DNA of 64,000 nt, from NCBI GenBank assembly GCA_012932295.1, contig JAAONU010000004.1, forward strand, positions 24,126,872 through 24,190,871. Direction: 5' to 3'. Below the pieces are notes generated by a model that searched no databases, was not told where the DNA came from, and saw nothing but the letters and a program-made list of their open reading frames with translations. The position numbers were made by a program, and so were the translations under genes. How positions within the stretch are numbered: position 1 is the stretch's first letter; each line of letters starts with the position of its first letter. The stretch is from Cyclina sinensis (Eukaryota; Mollusca; Bivalvia; Venerida; Veneridae). This document shows positions 1 through 11,138 of this stretch, in pieces.

Positions 1-2115
1 GAGTAAGCACTCACGTTTTGTACATTCGGTTCAGAAAAAATATGAGTTTACCTTCCGACACTATACATAAAACTACAGGGATTTAATTAACTAAAGTCTT
101 ACGCCTATATATATGTGTAACTGAAAATATAGTCTGTTCGTGAGAACCATTCATGTAAAATGTCAAATGTGGTTTAACGAGTAACATTATTTATGTCATT
201 TGTAACTAAATTCATGACAAAAAATAATTACTCTTTTTTTGTACAAGAATATGTTTTTTTGGAGAAACAGTTGTTTACAAATACTAACTTTCATTGTTGA
301 ATATCTTTATATAGTAGTTGTATCAATCAATATATATGTTAACTACTTTTATTAGTGTCCAAAAATGACAAAGACGGAAGGAAGTCAAGATGAATACAGA
401 AAACATACTGCCTTTTCAGAAACCATGTAAATTTGCAGTTAAAAAAGATAACAAAAGACTTCTCACATTCCCCAGAGGAAAAGATATGAAATTTTTAATG
501 TACAAGTATCATGGGCTAGTCATAAATTATCTTTACCGTATTCAACAAACGATTCTAAAATTTTGATAAGAATATTTACTCCTCTTTTCAAAATTTCATT
601 CTTTTTTTGCAAGTGAGCTCTTCCCATATGGCTGTTTGATCGCTGTTCATAAGAAATAAAAATCATTCTAGTGCCTTTGCAAAGAGTTATACACCTAACA
701 GATTTATATTCGTGATTTAGATTGGCAAACGTGTACGAGTATTTGTATCGTAATTTGTTGCGCATTACTAGTACCTCTGGATGTTTGTTGTTGAAACCAG
801 GGTGTAATGTATTCAAAAGCCTATTAGAATTTAGTCTGGTGCGATAACGTAATAACAGGGGCTAGTTATCCAGACTAATTAGAGTTGTGCTACCGCAAAT
901 ATATCGGTATATAAAGTACCGCAAAAGGGCTGGCTTAAGTGGGGACATGTAAAACTTTAAAAACTTCGAAAACTCAGAAGTAAGAATCCTACTTGAGGTA
1001 TACAAATGATGGGTTATGATTGAATTTCTTCTTTCCTGTTAATGTCAGGGAGAGTGTCTGCTTGTCTAACCGTCTGTGATTTTGATTTGTTCTGATTTAT
1101 TTTTCCTGCTTTTTAGTAAGCTTCGGTAAATTACACAATTCGGTAAATTACACAATTCTTTCGTATCTATTCTTGCCTGAGTCAATTCGTGTGTTTCTCT
1201 AGTTTCCGTATCCAGCAACTGCCACTAGGTGTCACTAAGTCGCTCCAGCATCCACTTGTTACAGCTGTGCACTTCCGGTTCGGAATCTGATGTTTTTATT
1301 TATTACTTTCGAACAATCTTTGTTACTTAATCCTTTTTTTTTATTTTCTTCTGTTTTTTTTATTTTTTACCGTTTTTTCAGATAAAAATTCCAAAAACGT
1401 AAAGGACATTGTGAGGAAACATAGTATTGCAAGCCTGCTACAGTTGCAGCCATCAGAGGCATAGGGATAACCGGCTCCCAGAGTATCGGTGCCATTCACT
1501 GAGTAGAAGTGTCTGTGAAGTGGACTGATTTTTCTGTTTCTAGCACCCCAAAACCTTGATTAACTAAGGGACATCGATTATCTGGGAAAACAGTACCGAG
1601 GTCAAATAAACTAAAGAAGTTAAATAGATAAGGTAATATAAATGCTTATCTCACGTGTTCTCAAAAATTAATGTTTTGAAGAAAAAAAACGGCGACTGAT
1701 GAACAGGTTTTATTAATAGGACGCTGTTAATCGAAGCCTGCTGAATATATTAAGACAGCTAGAAGTCATTTTTTCAAAGAAAGGTGATTTGTTTTTACGT
1801 AGGCATTGTCACTTGCAATAAAACATGATTGTTATACAGTATAAGTGATGGTTTTACGATGAAAATGACAACCCTAATCTAAGATGTCAGGAAACAGAAA
1901 CGCGTCTTTTTGTTCATAATATCATCTTTAACATATAACAACTGTTAGCCGAGCTGAGGAAATATGTAAATTATGACAATGACAGTTCCTAAATATTATT
2001 TTTTTAAATGTATAGATACTATTAATAATGTATATTACAGTTTGTTGAATTGTAAAAAAATGTTAATGACTATCTTGGCATCCGTTATTGTTTGTTAAGT
2101 ATGTGGGTACTATTA
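1..2115. other. Gene-free flank, no recognised feature
   Basis: No exon with conserved protein content, RNA gene or complete mobile element was recognised here. The stretch is AT-rich with frequent stops in all frames. The only local structure noted is a 17-bp unit (TTCGGTAAATTACACAA) repeated twice in tandem at 1122-1155. GGGTACTATTA at 2105-2115 is the left copy of the target-site duplication of the SINE that follows. Confidence 0.5.
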
Positions 2116-2412
2116 CTTCTTCTTCTATTTGAGCTTATTTACCGTCGGTACCGGTTGCCCATATGACCGACGCCCCCTGAAGAGATTAGTTATTTTATGT
2201 TATGGGGGTAGTGCAAGATACAGAAAGCATCCAATTCCAGAGACACCCCTGGTTCTTTTACATGCTCAGTGTATAGCACTGATACATGGGACCTCGGTTT
2301 AACGTCTCATCCGAATGACTATTAATAATGTTAGTGGAGGAGCGGGGGATCGAACTCGGGACCCCTGGTATACCAGTCCAGCACGTTACCACTGGACCAC
2401 ATCCGCTCCCTA
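2116..2412 (-). mobile_element. tRNA-derived SINE, family A, copy 1 (with target-site duplication)
   Basis: Read on the minus strand, this begins with a tRNA-like head. GGAGCGG pairs with CCGCTCC as an acceptor stem, followed by an A-box-like stretch (TGGTCCAGTGGTAACG) and a B-box-like GAGTTCGATCC. The anticodon loop would read CTGGTAT (GGT, threonine-like). A body of about 200 bp follows and ends in a CTT/GAA-type simple repeat on the tail side (about 2116-2130). A perfect 11-bp direct repeat, GGGTACTATTA, flanks it at 2105-2115 and 2413-2423, as expected for LINE-driven insertion. Similar copies lie near 6850, 21130, 23957 and 36192. The exact family name was not determined. Confidence 0.85.
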
Positions 2413-2423
2413 GGGTACTATTA

Positions 2424-3519
2424 TCTCATCTGTTTATATGTTATATTAATTTCAATGCTCAGGCATCGGGGCAGTCTCTCCACGTGTAGTCACGGGATAA
2501 ACATTTTAATGACGTTTTATAATATTGTTACTACCGTGTCATCTCACAAGTTCGTCGTTCTGTTGAGTAAATTGTAAATGGCAGTTTTGTTCGTTGGCCA
2601 TGAAGACACTCTAGAAATAAAGTGTTTTCTGCATTTATTTTAATTGCACGTAGTTCGAAATCAGTCTAGCGGATAAAAATATCTGAAAGTGATCTTTCTA
2701 ATGGTGTTAATGTGTTTATTATTCAAGGACTAAGCGATTTTATATTAGTATTCTGTTCAGCACGTAAAACAGATGTTAGTTAAAAAGCACGTACATATTT
2801 ATACTTTCATATACAGTAGAAATGAACAGTCAAAATATTTTATGAGTCATTGTGAAACAAGATGTCCATGATATAATATATAACTAAATATTTCAGAGCC
2901 CCTAGACTAGTATAATGTTTCAGATAAAGAGATACTCATTACTCCAGTCTACATAAAACACATGCGTGGTTCTGAACAAGAAGATACAAATGAAATATAC
3001 GCTTAAGCATTTTCTAAAGTCTTTAAAACCACCTCCCGGGCAGTTACAGCAATGACCAATTTGTCCTGCTCAGAAAAAAGAAAGAAAGAAAAAACAGTTT
3101 GAGATCCAGGAGACAAAGCAACCTGCAAACTTTAAGAACCCCGAGTCTTGTTGTTTTGGATAGATCTTACCCGTTTTTATGACTATTGCCAGCGTTCCTC
3201 ATGACATGAACATTGGAAAGGCTTAATGCAAGTCAAAATTATCCCAAGTTTCATCAGCTTCCTTTCAGTGATATAAAAGAAGGCAATCTCAACCTCAAAA
3301 CCGCTATGCTAACTGAAGGGTGATCGTATACCTCAGACAAATAAAGAAGAATATGTCAATTGAAGCCAGCTGCTGACACTGGACAGACAACGCCAAAAGG
3401 TGATAACTGACTTCTTAAACTTATAAGTGTTCAGTACCAGCTTTGACACAAAACGGACTTCAGATATTAAAAAAAGGTACAAATGGATAATTACTTGGAC
3501 CCGTATTGTTTCGAAAATT
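2424..3519. other. Gene-free stretch, nothing recognised
   Basis: AT-rich intergenic sequence between SINE copy 1 and the Tc1-like element. I see no exon, RNA gene or repeat structure that I can support. Confidence 0.4.
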
Positions 3520-5070
3520 CACCCAACAAAATAAATTAAGGGTCAAGACTTAGGTGAATAGATTTTTTTAAATGCAAAAAATGTTCATGTAAAAGTTGAA
3601 TTGTGTTTTGCTTTAGACACACCAGTACCTGTGTATATATGTGTTTATCTACCCGTAACCGCTCGATTATCCCGTGCATGTCCGTGCAAACACACACACC
3701 TCTCCAGATCAAGTGAAAAACAAATGTGTAGAATCAAGTCCACGTGACATGAGCAGGTTTTAATTTGAATTTTTGATTCGAATCATCTGTTACACTATAG
3801 AACTGATTAGTGTGAAGAATCTCTGATGCCTAGAAAACAGCCAGAGCAGTCGGTCGTCTGCTGGCTGGGCAAACGCAGCCCGAGGTGGCCTATGAGTATG
3901 GTGTTAATCAAAGTGTAATCCAACGACTTTGGCAAAAGTACCTGGATACAGGCGCCGTCGCCAGACGTCCTCAGAGTGGACGTCCAAGGTCAGCATCTGC
4001 TCGAGAAAACCGTGCCATCGTTGTCCTGGCAGGTTTGACTGAGCTGTTGCTCTTAATAAAGACTTCCAATCTGCTTCCCGTGTTCGAATCTCGGCACAAA
4101 CATATCGAAACAGACTCCACTACGCTAATTTACGTGCTGGCCGTCCTGTGGCACGTCCTCCTTGAACGTCAAAACACCGTGCGGCCCGGCTGGAGTTTGC
4201 TAGAGATCACGTTAATTGGAAACTCAAGCACTTTCGTAATGTGCTATTCACCGACGAGTCCAATTTTTTTCTGGACCATTATGGACGTCGGCTTGTATGG
4301 CGTCAGCGAAATGAGCGCTTCAGCGAGTGTTGCATATCCGAACATGACAAGTGGCTCTGTTATTGTTTTGGCGGGCATTTCTTATGAAGGGCGTACAGAT
4401 CTTCACGTGTTTGTTAACGACACAGTTACTGCTAGACGTTATTTTGTCGAGATTCTCCGACCTCATGTCATTCCATATGCTGGTGTAATCGGCCAGGAAT
4501 TCGTCTTTGATGGACGACAATGCTACAGCTCACCGTGCGAGAATCGTCAGTCATTACCTTGACGACCAAGGTGTTGAACGTATGGAATGGCCAGCTAGGT
4601 CTCCAGACATGAACCCAAAAGAACATGCCTGGGACATGCTGCAGCGCCGTGTTTCCGCAGGACAACGTCAGCCGTCAACCAGATATGAGCTGCTGCCCTT
4701 ACTAAAGAATGAGGTCTCATACCACAAAGGGACATCAAAAAACTCTTGCGCAGCTTCCATACCCATGACAAAGAGGTTATCCGAGCATGAGGAGGTCATA
4801 CCCGTTTCTAAAATTTAAATGGTTTCCAGATTTTTTATGAAAAGCTATTGTGTTTACCCCACCCACCAAGTCTCAGACACTTTAAAACTGATAGGGGTTG
4901 TCTTTGAGGATTAATCGTGCTACTGTGTTTGTGAAACACATGTTACTTTTAGTTTAAATTGGTCACAGATATAATGAATTTTTGTTGGATATAAATTTCA
5001 GCAAGTAAACAGGTATGTCTTGAAGAACTGCTGTCATAAGTCCTTGACCCTTAATTTCTTTTGTTGAGTG
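3520..5070 (+). mobile_element. Tc1/mariner-like DNA transposon, decayed
   Basis: About 1.55 kb, bounded by inverted terminal repeats. The left end at 3520-3551 starts CACCCAACAAAA and continues through AAATTAAGGGTCAAG. The reverse complement of 5037-5070 starts CACTCAACAAAA and matches over about 32 bp with two substitutions and one single-base indel. The right flank is TATA, consistent with the TA target of this superfamily. The left flank has lost it (AATT). Between the ends lies one transposase reading frame broken by several frameshifts. Length, ends and encoded protein all fit Tc1-like elements. The element cannot be autonomous as it stands. Confidence 0.88.
3826..4818 (+). pseudogene. 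Tc1-like DD34E transposase, multiply frameshifted
   Basis: The conserved transposase can be followed only by changing frame. A start-like ATG at 3826 opens the N-terminus, then a shift near 3847 leads into the helix-turn-helix (VNQSVIQRLWQKY) and the GRPR hinge at 3885-4010. A second frame covers about 4060-4370 and carries the first catalytic Asp in LFTDES (about 4247). The frame returns at about 4345-4500 (GISYEGRTDL, LRPHVIPY). A third frame from about 4507 carries the second Asp (DDNATAHRA) and the Glu (NPKEHAW). The last two catalytic residues are separated by 34 residues, giving the DD34E signature. At least three frameshifts mean that no full transposase can be made. Confidence 0.9.
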
Positions 5071-5779
5071 TATATATAAAGAAAGATGTAAGATATCTTT
5101 AAGCGATTTTTACCTATTAACAAAACAAAGGGTTAACATAGCAGGCTTGGGTCAGTCGAAAGTCATTTTCTCTTCTTCTTCTTCTTAAAGCCTCAGTGCA
5201 GGTGCCGTCATATTTTCTCTTACTTTCAACAATGCCCATTTATTCTTGTCTTTTTTTTCTTTTAATGATAATGTGAAATCGTGATGAAATATTTAGTTGT
5301 TGTCAAAAATAGCTGTATTTTTGTTACATACCTTGGTATTTATACAGAAGCTGCACAAAGCATTCATTCATAAATTCATTCTTGAACTTCATTTTTGTAA
5401 ATGTGTTGCAAAAGGTCATTACATGACTCAAACAGATCGTGGTTCATTTTAACTGTACCAGTAGGTGATATATGGTTACGCTGACGTATCAAGAATAAAA
5501 CAAGGCTCCAATGTCACGAAAATACTGTAAGATTTACTCAAATGAGTTTGCAATTTCAATGACAAATTATTCCCTTCCATCGTTATTTTCTCTCATTCTG
5601 CATTGGAGGGCATTAGCAGAAACATGTAAAGGTTTTAAAATATGATACGGCAATTTTAGCTGTTTAAACAGAAAAAAAAACTGTTTTTGAATAATACCTT
5701 TAGAATTTGAAGAGTAACTTAAATTTATTTCATTTGTAAATCAATAGTTTCGAAAATGGATAAGATTTTTATAAGTCGT

Positions 5780-6610
5780 TTCCTAAAGACTGGGGCAAAA
5801 ATGTGACCTTTAGAGTATGTGTTCTCAAGTTTTTTTACGATATTAGCTCCCATGTGACCAGTTTTTTAATTTGTCTTTGAGATTATCAAGAAAGATATTT
5901 TCAGTAATTTGCATGATATTGGACCAAAATTTGACCTCAGGAATGATCACATGGTTTTCACTGATTTAGCAAGCGACCATGTGTTTGAACCCAATTGACC
6001 AAGTCTCAGACTTCAGACTGGAATAAGTTTATTGAAGATTGGGCCAAAAAAGTGATTTCTAGAGTATACACAATGTTTTCGGATTATCTGAGCTGCTATC
6101 CTATTTTTGACCAAATATGACCCATTCTACAACCCATTTAAGAGATACTTAAGAAACCATCCTGACCAAGAGTTTAAGTGCATAAAACATGATCAACTGA
6201 TTTGAGTTGGTGATCTTTTTTTTGACACAATAGGACCATCAATGCAAATAATCGGAATATATTTCATAAATATTTGATACAAATGTGGTCTCCCTGTTCC
6301 CAACGTTTTCCCTTGATTAGGACCGGGAACCTTAAGTTTGAACCCAGATGACCTAGTTTTAAATTCCTTCGATATATATTAGGACTACCCTTTTCAGCAA
6401 GTTTCATTAAGATTGGACCAAAACTATTTTTAAGCCAAAGTGACCCTGCTTCAGACATCCGAGAGATCATAAAAACACACATCCTGAAAAAGTTTCAATA
6501 CGAATTTTGTAAAAACAATGTGGCCACTAAAGTTTTCAAAAGGTTTCTTTTGATTTAGACTGGTGACCTAGTTTTTGAAACAGCGTGACCCAGTTAACAC
6601 TAGTATTAAA
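5780..6610. repeat. Degenerate tandem-core repeat
   Basis: Imperfect repeats contain 'attGGACCAAAA' or 'TTGGGCCAAAAA' and 'tgACC' phrases several times (about 5785, 5920, 6035 and 6415). This resembles the aged core of one of the hairpin-ended tandem-core elements found elsewhere in this window. Termini could not be fixed. No coding sequence was seen in the surrounding 5071-11138. Confidence 0.45.
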
Positions 6611-6845
6611 TCCAGGACTTGTCAAATCTGTCAGAAACTGCATGATCTCTTAATGCAGAAACGTGATAAGTCGTGGTGACTGAGCCCGTAATTGTCAGCT
6701 AAGTTTTTCAGTCAACTTAATATATCACATAGATAAGTTTGTACATCAGACGAATCCTTCTATATTTCTGGGTTTATTTATTGTTGTCTGTGTTGCCTAT
6801 ATGATAAACATCTCCTTCAGAGTTGAAATACTAGCTTAAATGGGA

Positions 6846-7060
6846 AAGTGCAGCATAAAGAAAGTAATCAGTTTCCAGAGACATTTTTTTATGCTTCAAC
6901 GCGAGACCTCGGTCAAACATCTCATCCTAAACATTGTTACAAAACAATTAAGTATTTGTGCAGTAGGAAAACGGGTTTAAAACTGTGACCTCTGAGTTAC
7001 AAGTTTTAAACAGAGATGTTTGGGGTCTGGTCCATACTGCACCCTCCCCACGCGCTCCTA
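6846..7060 (-). mobile_element. SINE family A, old degenerate copy
   Basis: Comparison with the copy at 2116-2412 shows the same order of phrases: a CAGAGACA block, then GAGACCTCGGT, then CATCTCATCC. A decayed tRNA-like head follows at about 6975-7050. The B-box region is poorly kept. Orientation is the same as the other copies. Confidence 0.55.
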
Positions 7061-8083
7061 CTCCGTGGTAAGAATACGATTCTAAATATATCGTAGTAGA
7101 TTTAGCATATGCAATGAAAATGATTAAACATAAGCGTCTTTAAAACATGTATGGTTACACGAGGGTCAACAGGTATCAATAAGATACATAAACAGAACGT
7201 GAACCTTTACGGGGAAAAACAGTCGAGACCCCATACATCTGTGGTTTTGTCACTACACTAATGGTCCACTCCCATCCGAAGAATATTTCCTAGTGAAGTT
7301 TAACCAACCTATACATGCAGTTGCTATGGGAACAAATGTTAAATGGATGTGGTAGACAATCAACATTGGGAACCAGAGCATGACTGGTCAAAAAAGGAAA
7401 CAGCGGAGATGATTTATACGTAAATATCAAGACAGAATATAGTGAGAATTTTTAGAAGAAAATGCAAAATTTATGACACATAACTCACATCTGTTATATG
7501 CATCAATTTTATTTATGTGCTTAAATAATGAACAGAACATAGCATTTTCATATGTTAAAACAAAACATGATGTACAGAATACAGATCTGACATATACAAG
7601 TGTCTCTACAAAATGACAGCACTACATATAACAGGCTAGATAGAAAGTTGTGCATTAATTACTGAAAATCATGAATATTACGCGAAATATAGAAAAAACT
7701 GGATATAACGAAATCAGATTAACGCTGAAATATTCGTGCCTTTCAAATTCTGTTGCTTAATTATGATAACACTTTGGTTATGAATCACACAGGAATTAGA
7801 TCTAGACAGTTTTTAAAAACTTGCATACTTTAATTACATTTAACTAAACCTGCTGGGAAAAGTATTTTGATGTTTTGAAAAAAATCCTTATCAGAGCTAA
7901 GACTTACATGTATATTAGTATTTTAAAGGGGTATATTAATTTCCAATGCTTAAAATTGGGCCCTCAAATTTCCATACTCATAACATTAAAAATTAAAGAA
8001 CATGTCAAGTTATCGGTTATGGCAATTTTTTTGCACCAAAATTTAACAACTTACTTGATAAAATTGTAAAGAATAAAAGTAAC
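7061..8083. other. Gene-free stretch, nothing recognised
   Basis: AT-rich sequence with no supported exon, RNA gene or repeat. Confidence 0.35.
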
Positions 8084-8822
8084 TAGAGCTATCACTGAAT
8101 GTGATTAATACCCCCACAAGACTGCTTTGGAACTGAGGAAGTTATAAGTAACAGAATACTTTGTAAAAGAATTGACATAGAGTTATGGTTGTGGGCAATT
8201 TAAGATAGTTGTGTTTCTTGTACACTGCAATTCCTGTCATTGTGCTTGATCATTGTATGAAGTTGCATTGAATTCCAACCAGTAGTTTTCAAGTTATGCT
8301 CCAGACAAGAGAAAACCAACAAATGGCAATAACTTGTGAAGATAGAGTCATAGCTCTTATAAACTGCATTTCCACTCATTGTGCTTGACCATTGTATGGA
8401 GTTGCATTGAATTCCAACCAGCAGTTTTCAAGTTATGCTCCGGACAAGGTAATCCAACAAAGGGCAATAACTGTGCATAAAGTGAAAATGGAGTTATAGC
8501 TCTTGTACAATGCACTTCCTGTCATTTTGCTTAATCACTGTATGAAGTTGCATAATTCCAACCAGTAGTTTTCAAATTATACTCCGGACAAGGAAATCCA
8601 ACAAAGGGCAATAACTCTGCAAAAAAGTGAAGATGGAGTTATGATTCTTGAACACTGCACTTCCTGTCATTGTGCCTGACCATTATATGAAGTTGTACTG
8701 AATTCAAACCAGTAGTTTTCAAGTTATACTCCAGACAAGGAAATTGCAACAGACCACCCGACCGCCCAACCTACCACCGGGTGACTCCTATATACCCCCC
8801 AAACTTTGTTTTGGGGGTATAA
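8084..8822. mobile_element. Hairpin-ended element with tandem core, about 140-147-bp units
   Basis: The left end (AGAGCTATCACTGAATGTGAT) folds as ATCAC/GTGAT. The right end is a strong hairpin, TATACCCCCC...GGGGGTATA, at about 8791-8821. Between them about four and a half diverged copies of a 139-147-bp unit start at about 8291, 8430, 8574 and 8721 (AAGTTATGCTCC and variants). Each unit carries GGGCAATAACT, the reverse complement of a motif seen in several other elements here. The architecture matches pearl-type, possibly Helentron-related non-autonomous elements of bivalves. That assignment is inference. Confidence 0.65.
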
Positions 8823-10049
8823 CTACAAAACTGTTATCAAATGATCCATTACATGCAATTACAATTATCTAACCACATAATCTCTTAAAATTCACATTTC
8901 TTCAACCAAAATTGCATGAAATTTTAGTGAAAAATACTGAGAACCTAACTTTAACAATATCTTTGCCAAAGATTTGTATTTTATACTCACAATTAGTGTA
9001 TGTATACACAGGTATAATTTTACACCAATTGTACACTGTAAAGTGATTTTTATTATATAAAGCATTTTATTAGGAAGTTACAAGAAAAAGATAAAAAATA
9101 AATACAGCCAGCGAAGACAAAATGTTGGCTCTATGAAATTGTAGTTTCAGTAGGTTGAAATGGAAGTTTTTTAGCTGAAAAAATGCAATTCTTAAATACT
9201 TTACTGGTCCTTCGGGTAAATAAAAAAGTTTGCACTGTTATCTATGTTTCTTATAACATAATTCGCAATTCACTTCTTATGCAACAGAATTCATTGCATT
9301 TATTGTGCAACAATATTTGCATGGTATGTGATATTTGTTTGCGTAGAGGTAAATACATACATACATAAACACAATCGTATATCAGCAATAAAACAATCAA
9401 GCTAATGTCAGTTTCAAGGTAAAAGCTTTAAAACACAGCTGTATCATATATAATTAAATGTATTTATATGAGTTTTTAATTAATTCTTTACTGCAACTTA
9501 TCCATAACATTTATCCATAACCCGACACGTTATAGTCTAAACATTGGCTAGAACAACATTTATTCAAAGTCAGCTGAGTACAATTACCAACAGTAAAAAT
9601 ATGTTTCTATGAACTAGTGACAGACATGATAACTGTTTTGTAGAACTTCATTTCTGTTTCTTTAATTTTCCATTACAAGCAAAAAGATTATAAGGGGGGC
9701 CAAATTTTTTATTTTTTTCACCTGCCACCATTCAATTACATTTTGACTGTAAAGGCTCATCTGACCTATATATCTGCTGTCACAAATGGTGCCAAAAGTT
9801 TGCATAACTCTGTGAACATCTTCCCCTCTACCATCCCACTTCTTGCCAGCAACAAAACCCGGTTTTCCAGGTATCGGGACCTTATTTTATCTTTTGTTAT
9901 ACGAAGGTTTACTTTAAGTTTAAAACTCGTTAATTTCCATACAATCAAAGAGAAGAATTTTTGCAACTTAAAACATCTACATCTGAAGACTATTTCTCTG
10001 AAGTCTGATCAATACTCATACAAGATAAAGGAATGAAGTACTATCCAGT
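8823..10049. other. Gene-free stretch, nothing recognised
   Basis: AT-rich sequence downstream of NSUN6 with only short open frames on both strands and no recognisable homology or repeat. Confidence 0.35.
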
Positions 10050-10210
10050 TCCTCTCAAGGGGTTCAAACAAACCACCTCCGGATCGGGAGTCTGGCGCTC
10101 TAACCTATCAACCACTGCTGAATGAAATAATGTCCAGTTCCTCTTAATTGGTTCAAACCTGTGACCTCTAAACTTCACGTCAGATGCTCAACCCTAGCAC
10201 AAAGGCTTTT
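10050..10210 (-). repeat. Two tandem tRNA-like (SINE head) remnants
   Basis: On the minus strand two similar segments (about 10050-10115 and 10130-10205) each show an A-box-like stretch and a B-box-like stretch (GGTTTGAACC or GTTTGTTTGAACC forms). Each is preceded on the plus strand by CCAGTTCCTCT. They look like a dimeric or doubly inserted, decayed tRNA-derived SINE. They do not fold as a functional tRNA. Confidence 0.4.
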
Positions 10211-10545
10211 CCTCATATGTCTTGTGTTTACAAATGTGTAGGTACTAAGATGCTACATAAGCAGCTTAGTTTTCACTACACGATTGAACCTTGCTTTAAT
10301 TTTCTTAAAATGACGGCTTAAATGCAGAAAACACCAACTAAAACTAAACCACCAGTACATTACAAAGGTTACACTTTATTATTGAAAATACTAAACTGCA
10401 GAAAGGTAATAAAAGCACGATCCAGTCTGAACACAGAGCATTGCAACAGACCTTGCTGTGACCAGCACACTACCTTATATATGACAGACAGTTTAACATT
10501 GAACTGATGAAAATTGACTTCTGTATCACAGATTATGGTGGCAAT

Positions 10546-10551
10546 TTTATT
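10546..10551 (-). terminator. Candidate poly(A) signal for NSUN6
   Basis: Minus-strand AATAAA (plus TTTATT), about 590 nt beyond the NSUN6 stop at 11139. It is the first canonical hexamer found downstream. It is supported by position only. Confidence 0.3.
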
Positions 10552-11138
10552 TTCTGAAGAATGAAGGGGAGATTACTATAACAGAAACGGAAGAAATAAT
10601 CATTTGATTCTCAGGTAGTGTGGGAAGATGTACTCGTATGTACTGTAAAAAATATAAAATAATGTGCACACACAGACAAAAGAACAACCCGATTTCCCCA
10701 ATTTAGACAGAAGACATAACACATAGAATAATCTCCTGTATACACCCCTAAGTATCACAGTCATTGATGTGTCATCCCTGAAACAACAGGAAGTGATTGG
10801 AGTATAATCTATAATAGTTGCTTTGTACCTCAATTTCTGAAGCTTATATTTTGCTAAACTACTGCAAATTACTAAATTACCCTGTCTATGCCAAATAACC
10901 TACACAACAACACTTTAACAACTACCACTTTCAATACCATCTAGTGATATTGCAAGAAAAATTAAGAAGTGAAACAATATTGATATAAAACATAAAAATA
11001 ACAATGCTTTAAACCTTCATTGGTTAAATGATAATTTTGTCAACTGACTAAAAAGGACCAAGTCCTTTATACTGGAGTAAAAAAGTACATACTGATGTCA
11101 AAAACAGTGCTATGTTCTGGAAATACATTCTCCTACAA

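Noticed and set aside
3885..4562. 225-codon plus-strand open frame taken as an intact gene
   Set aside because: Only its ends match Tc1-like transposase. The middle is the wrong frame of the same protein, so it is part of a frameshifted pseudogene.
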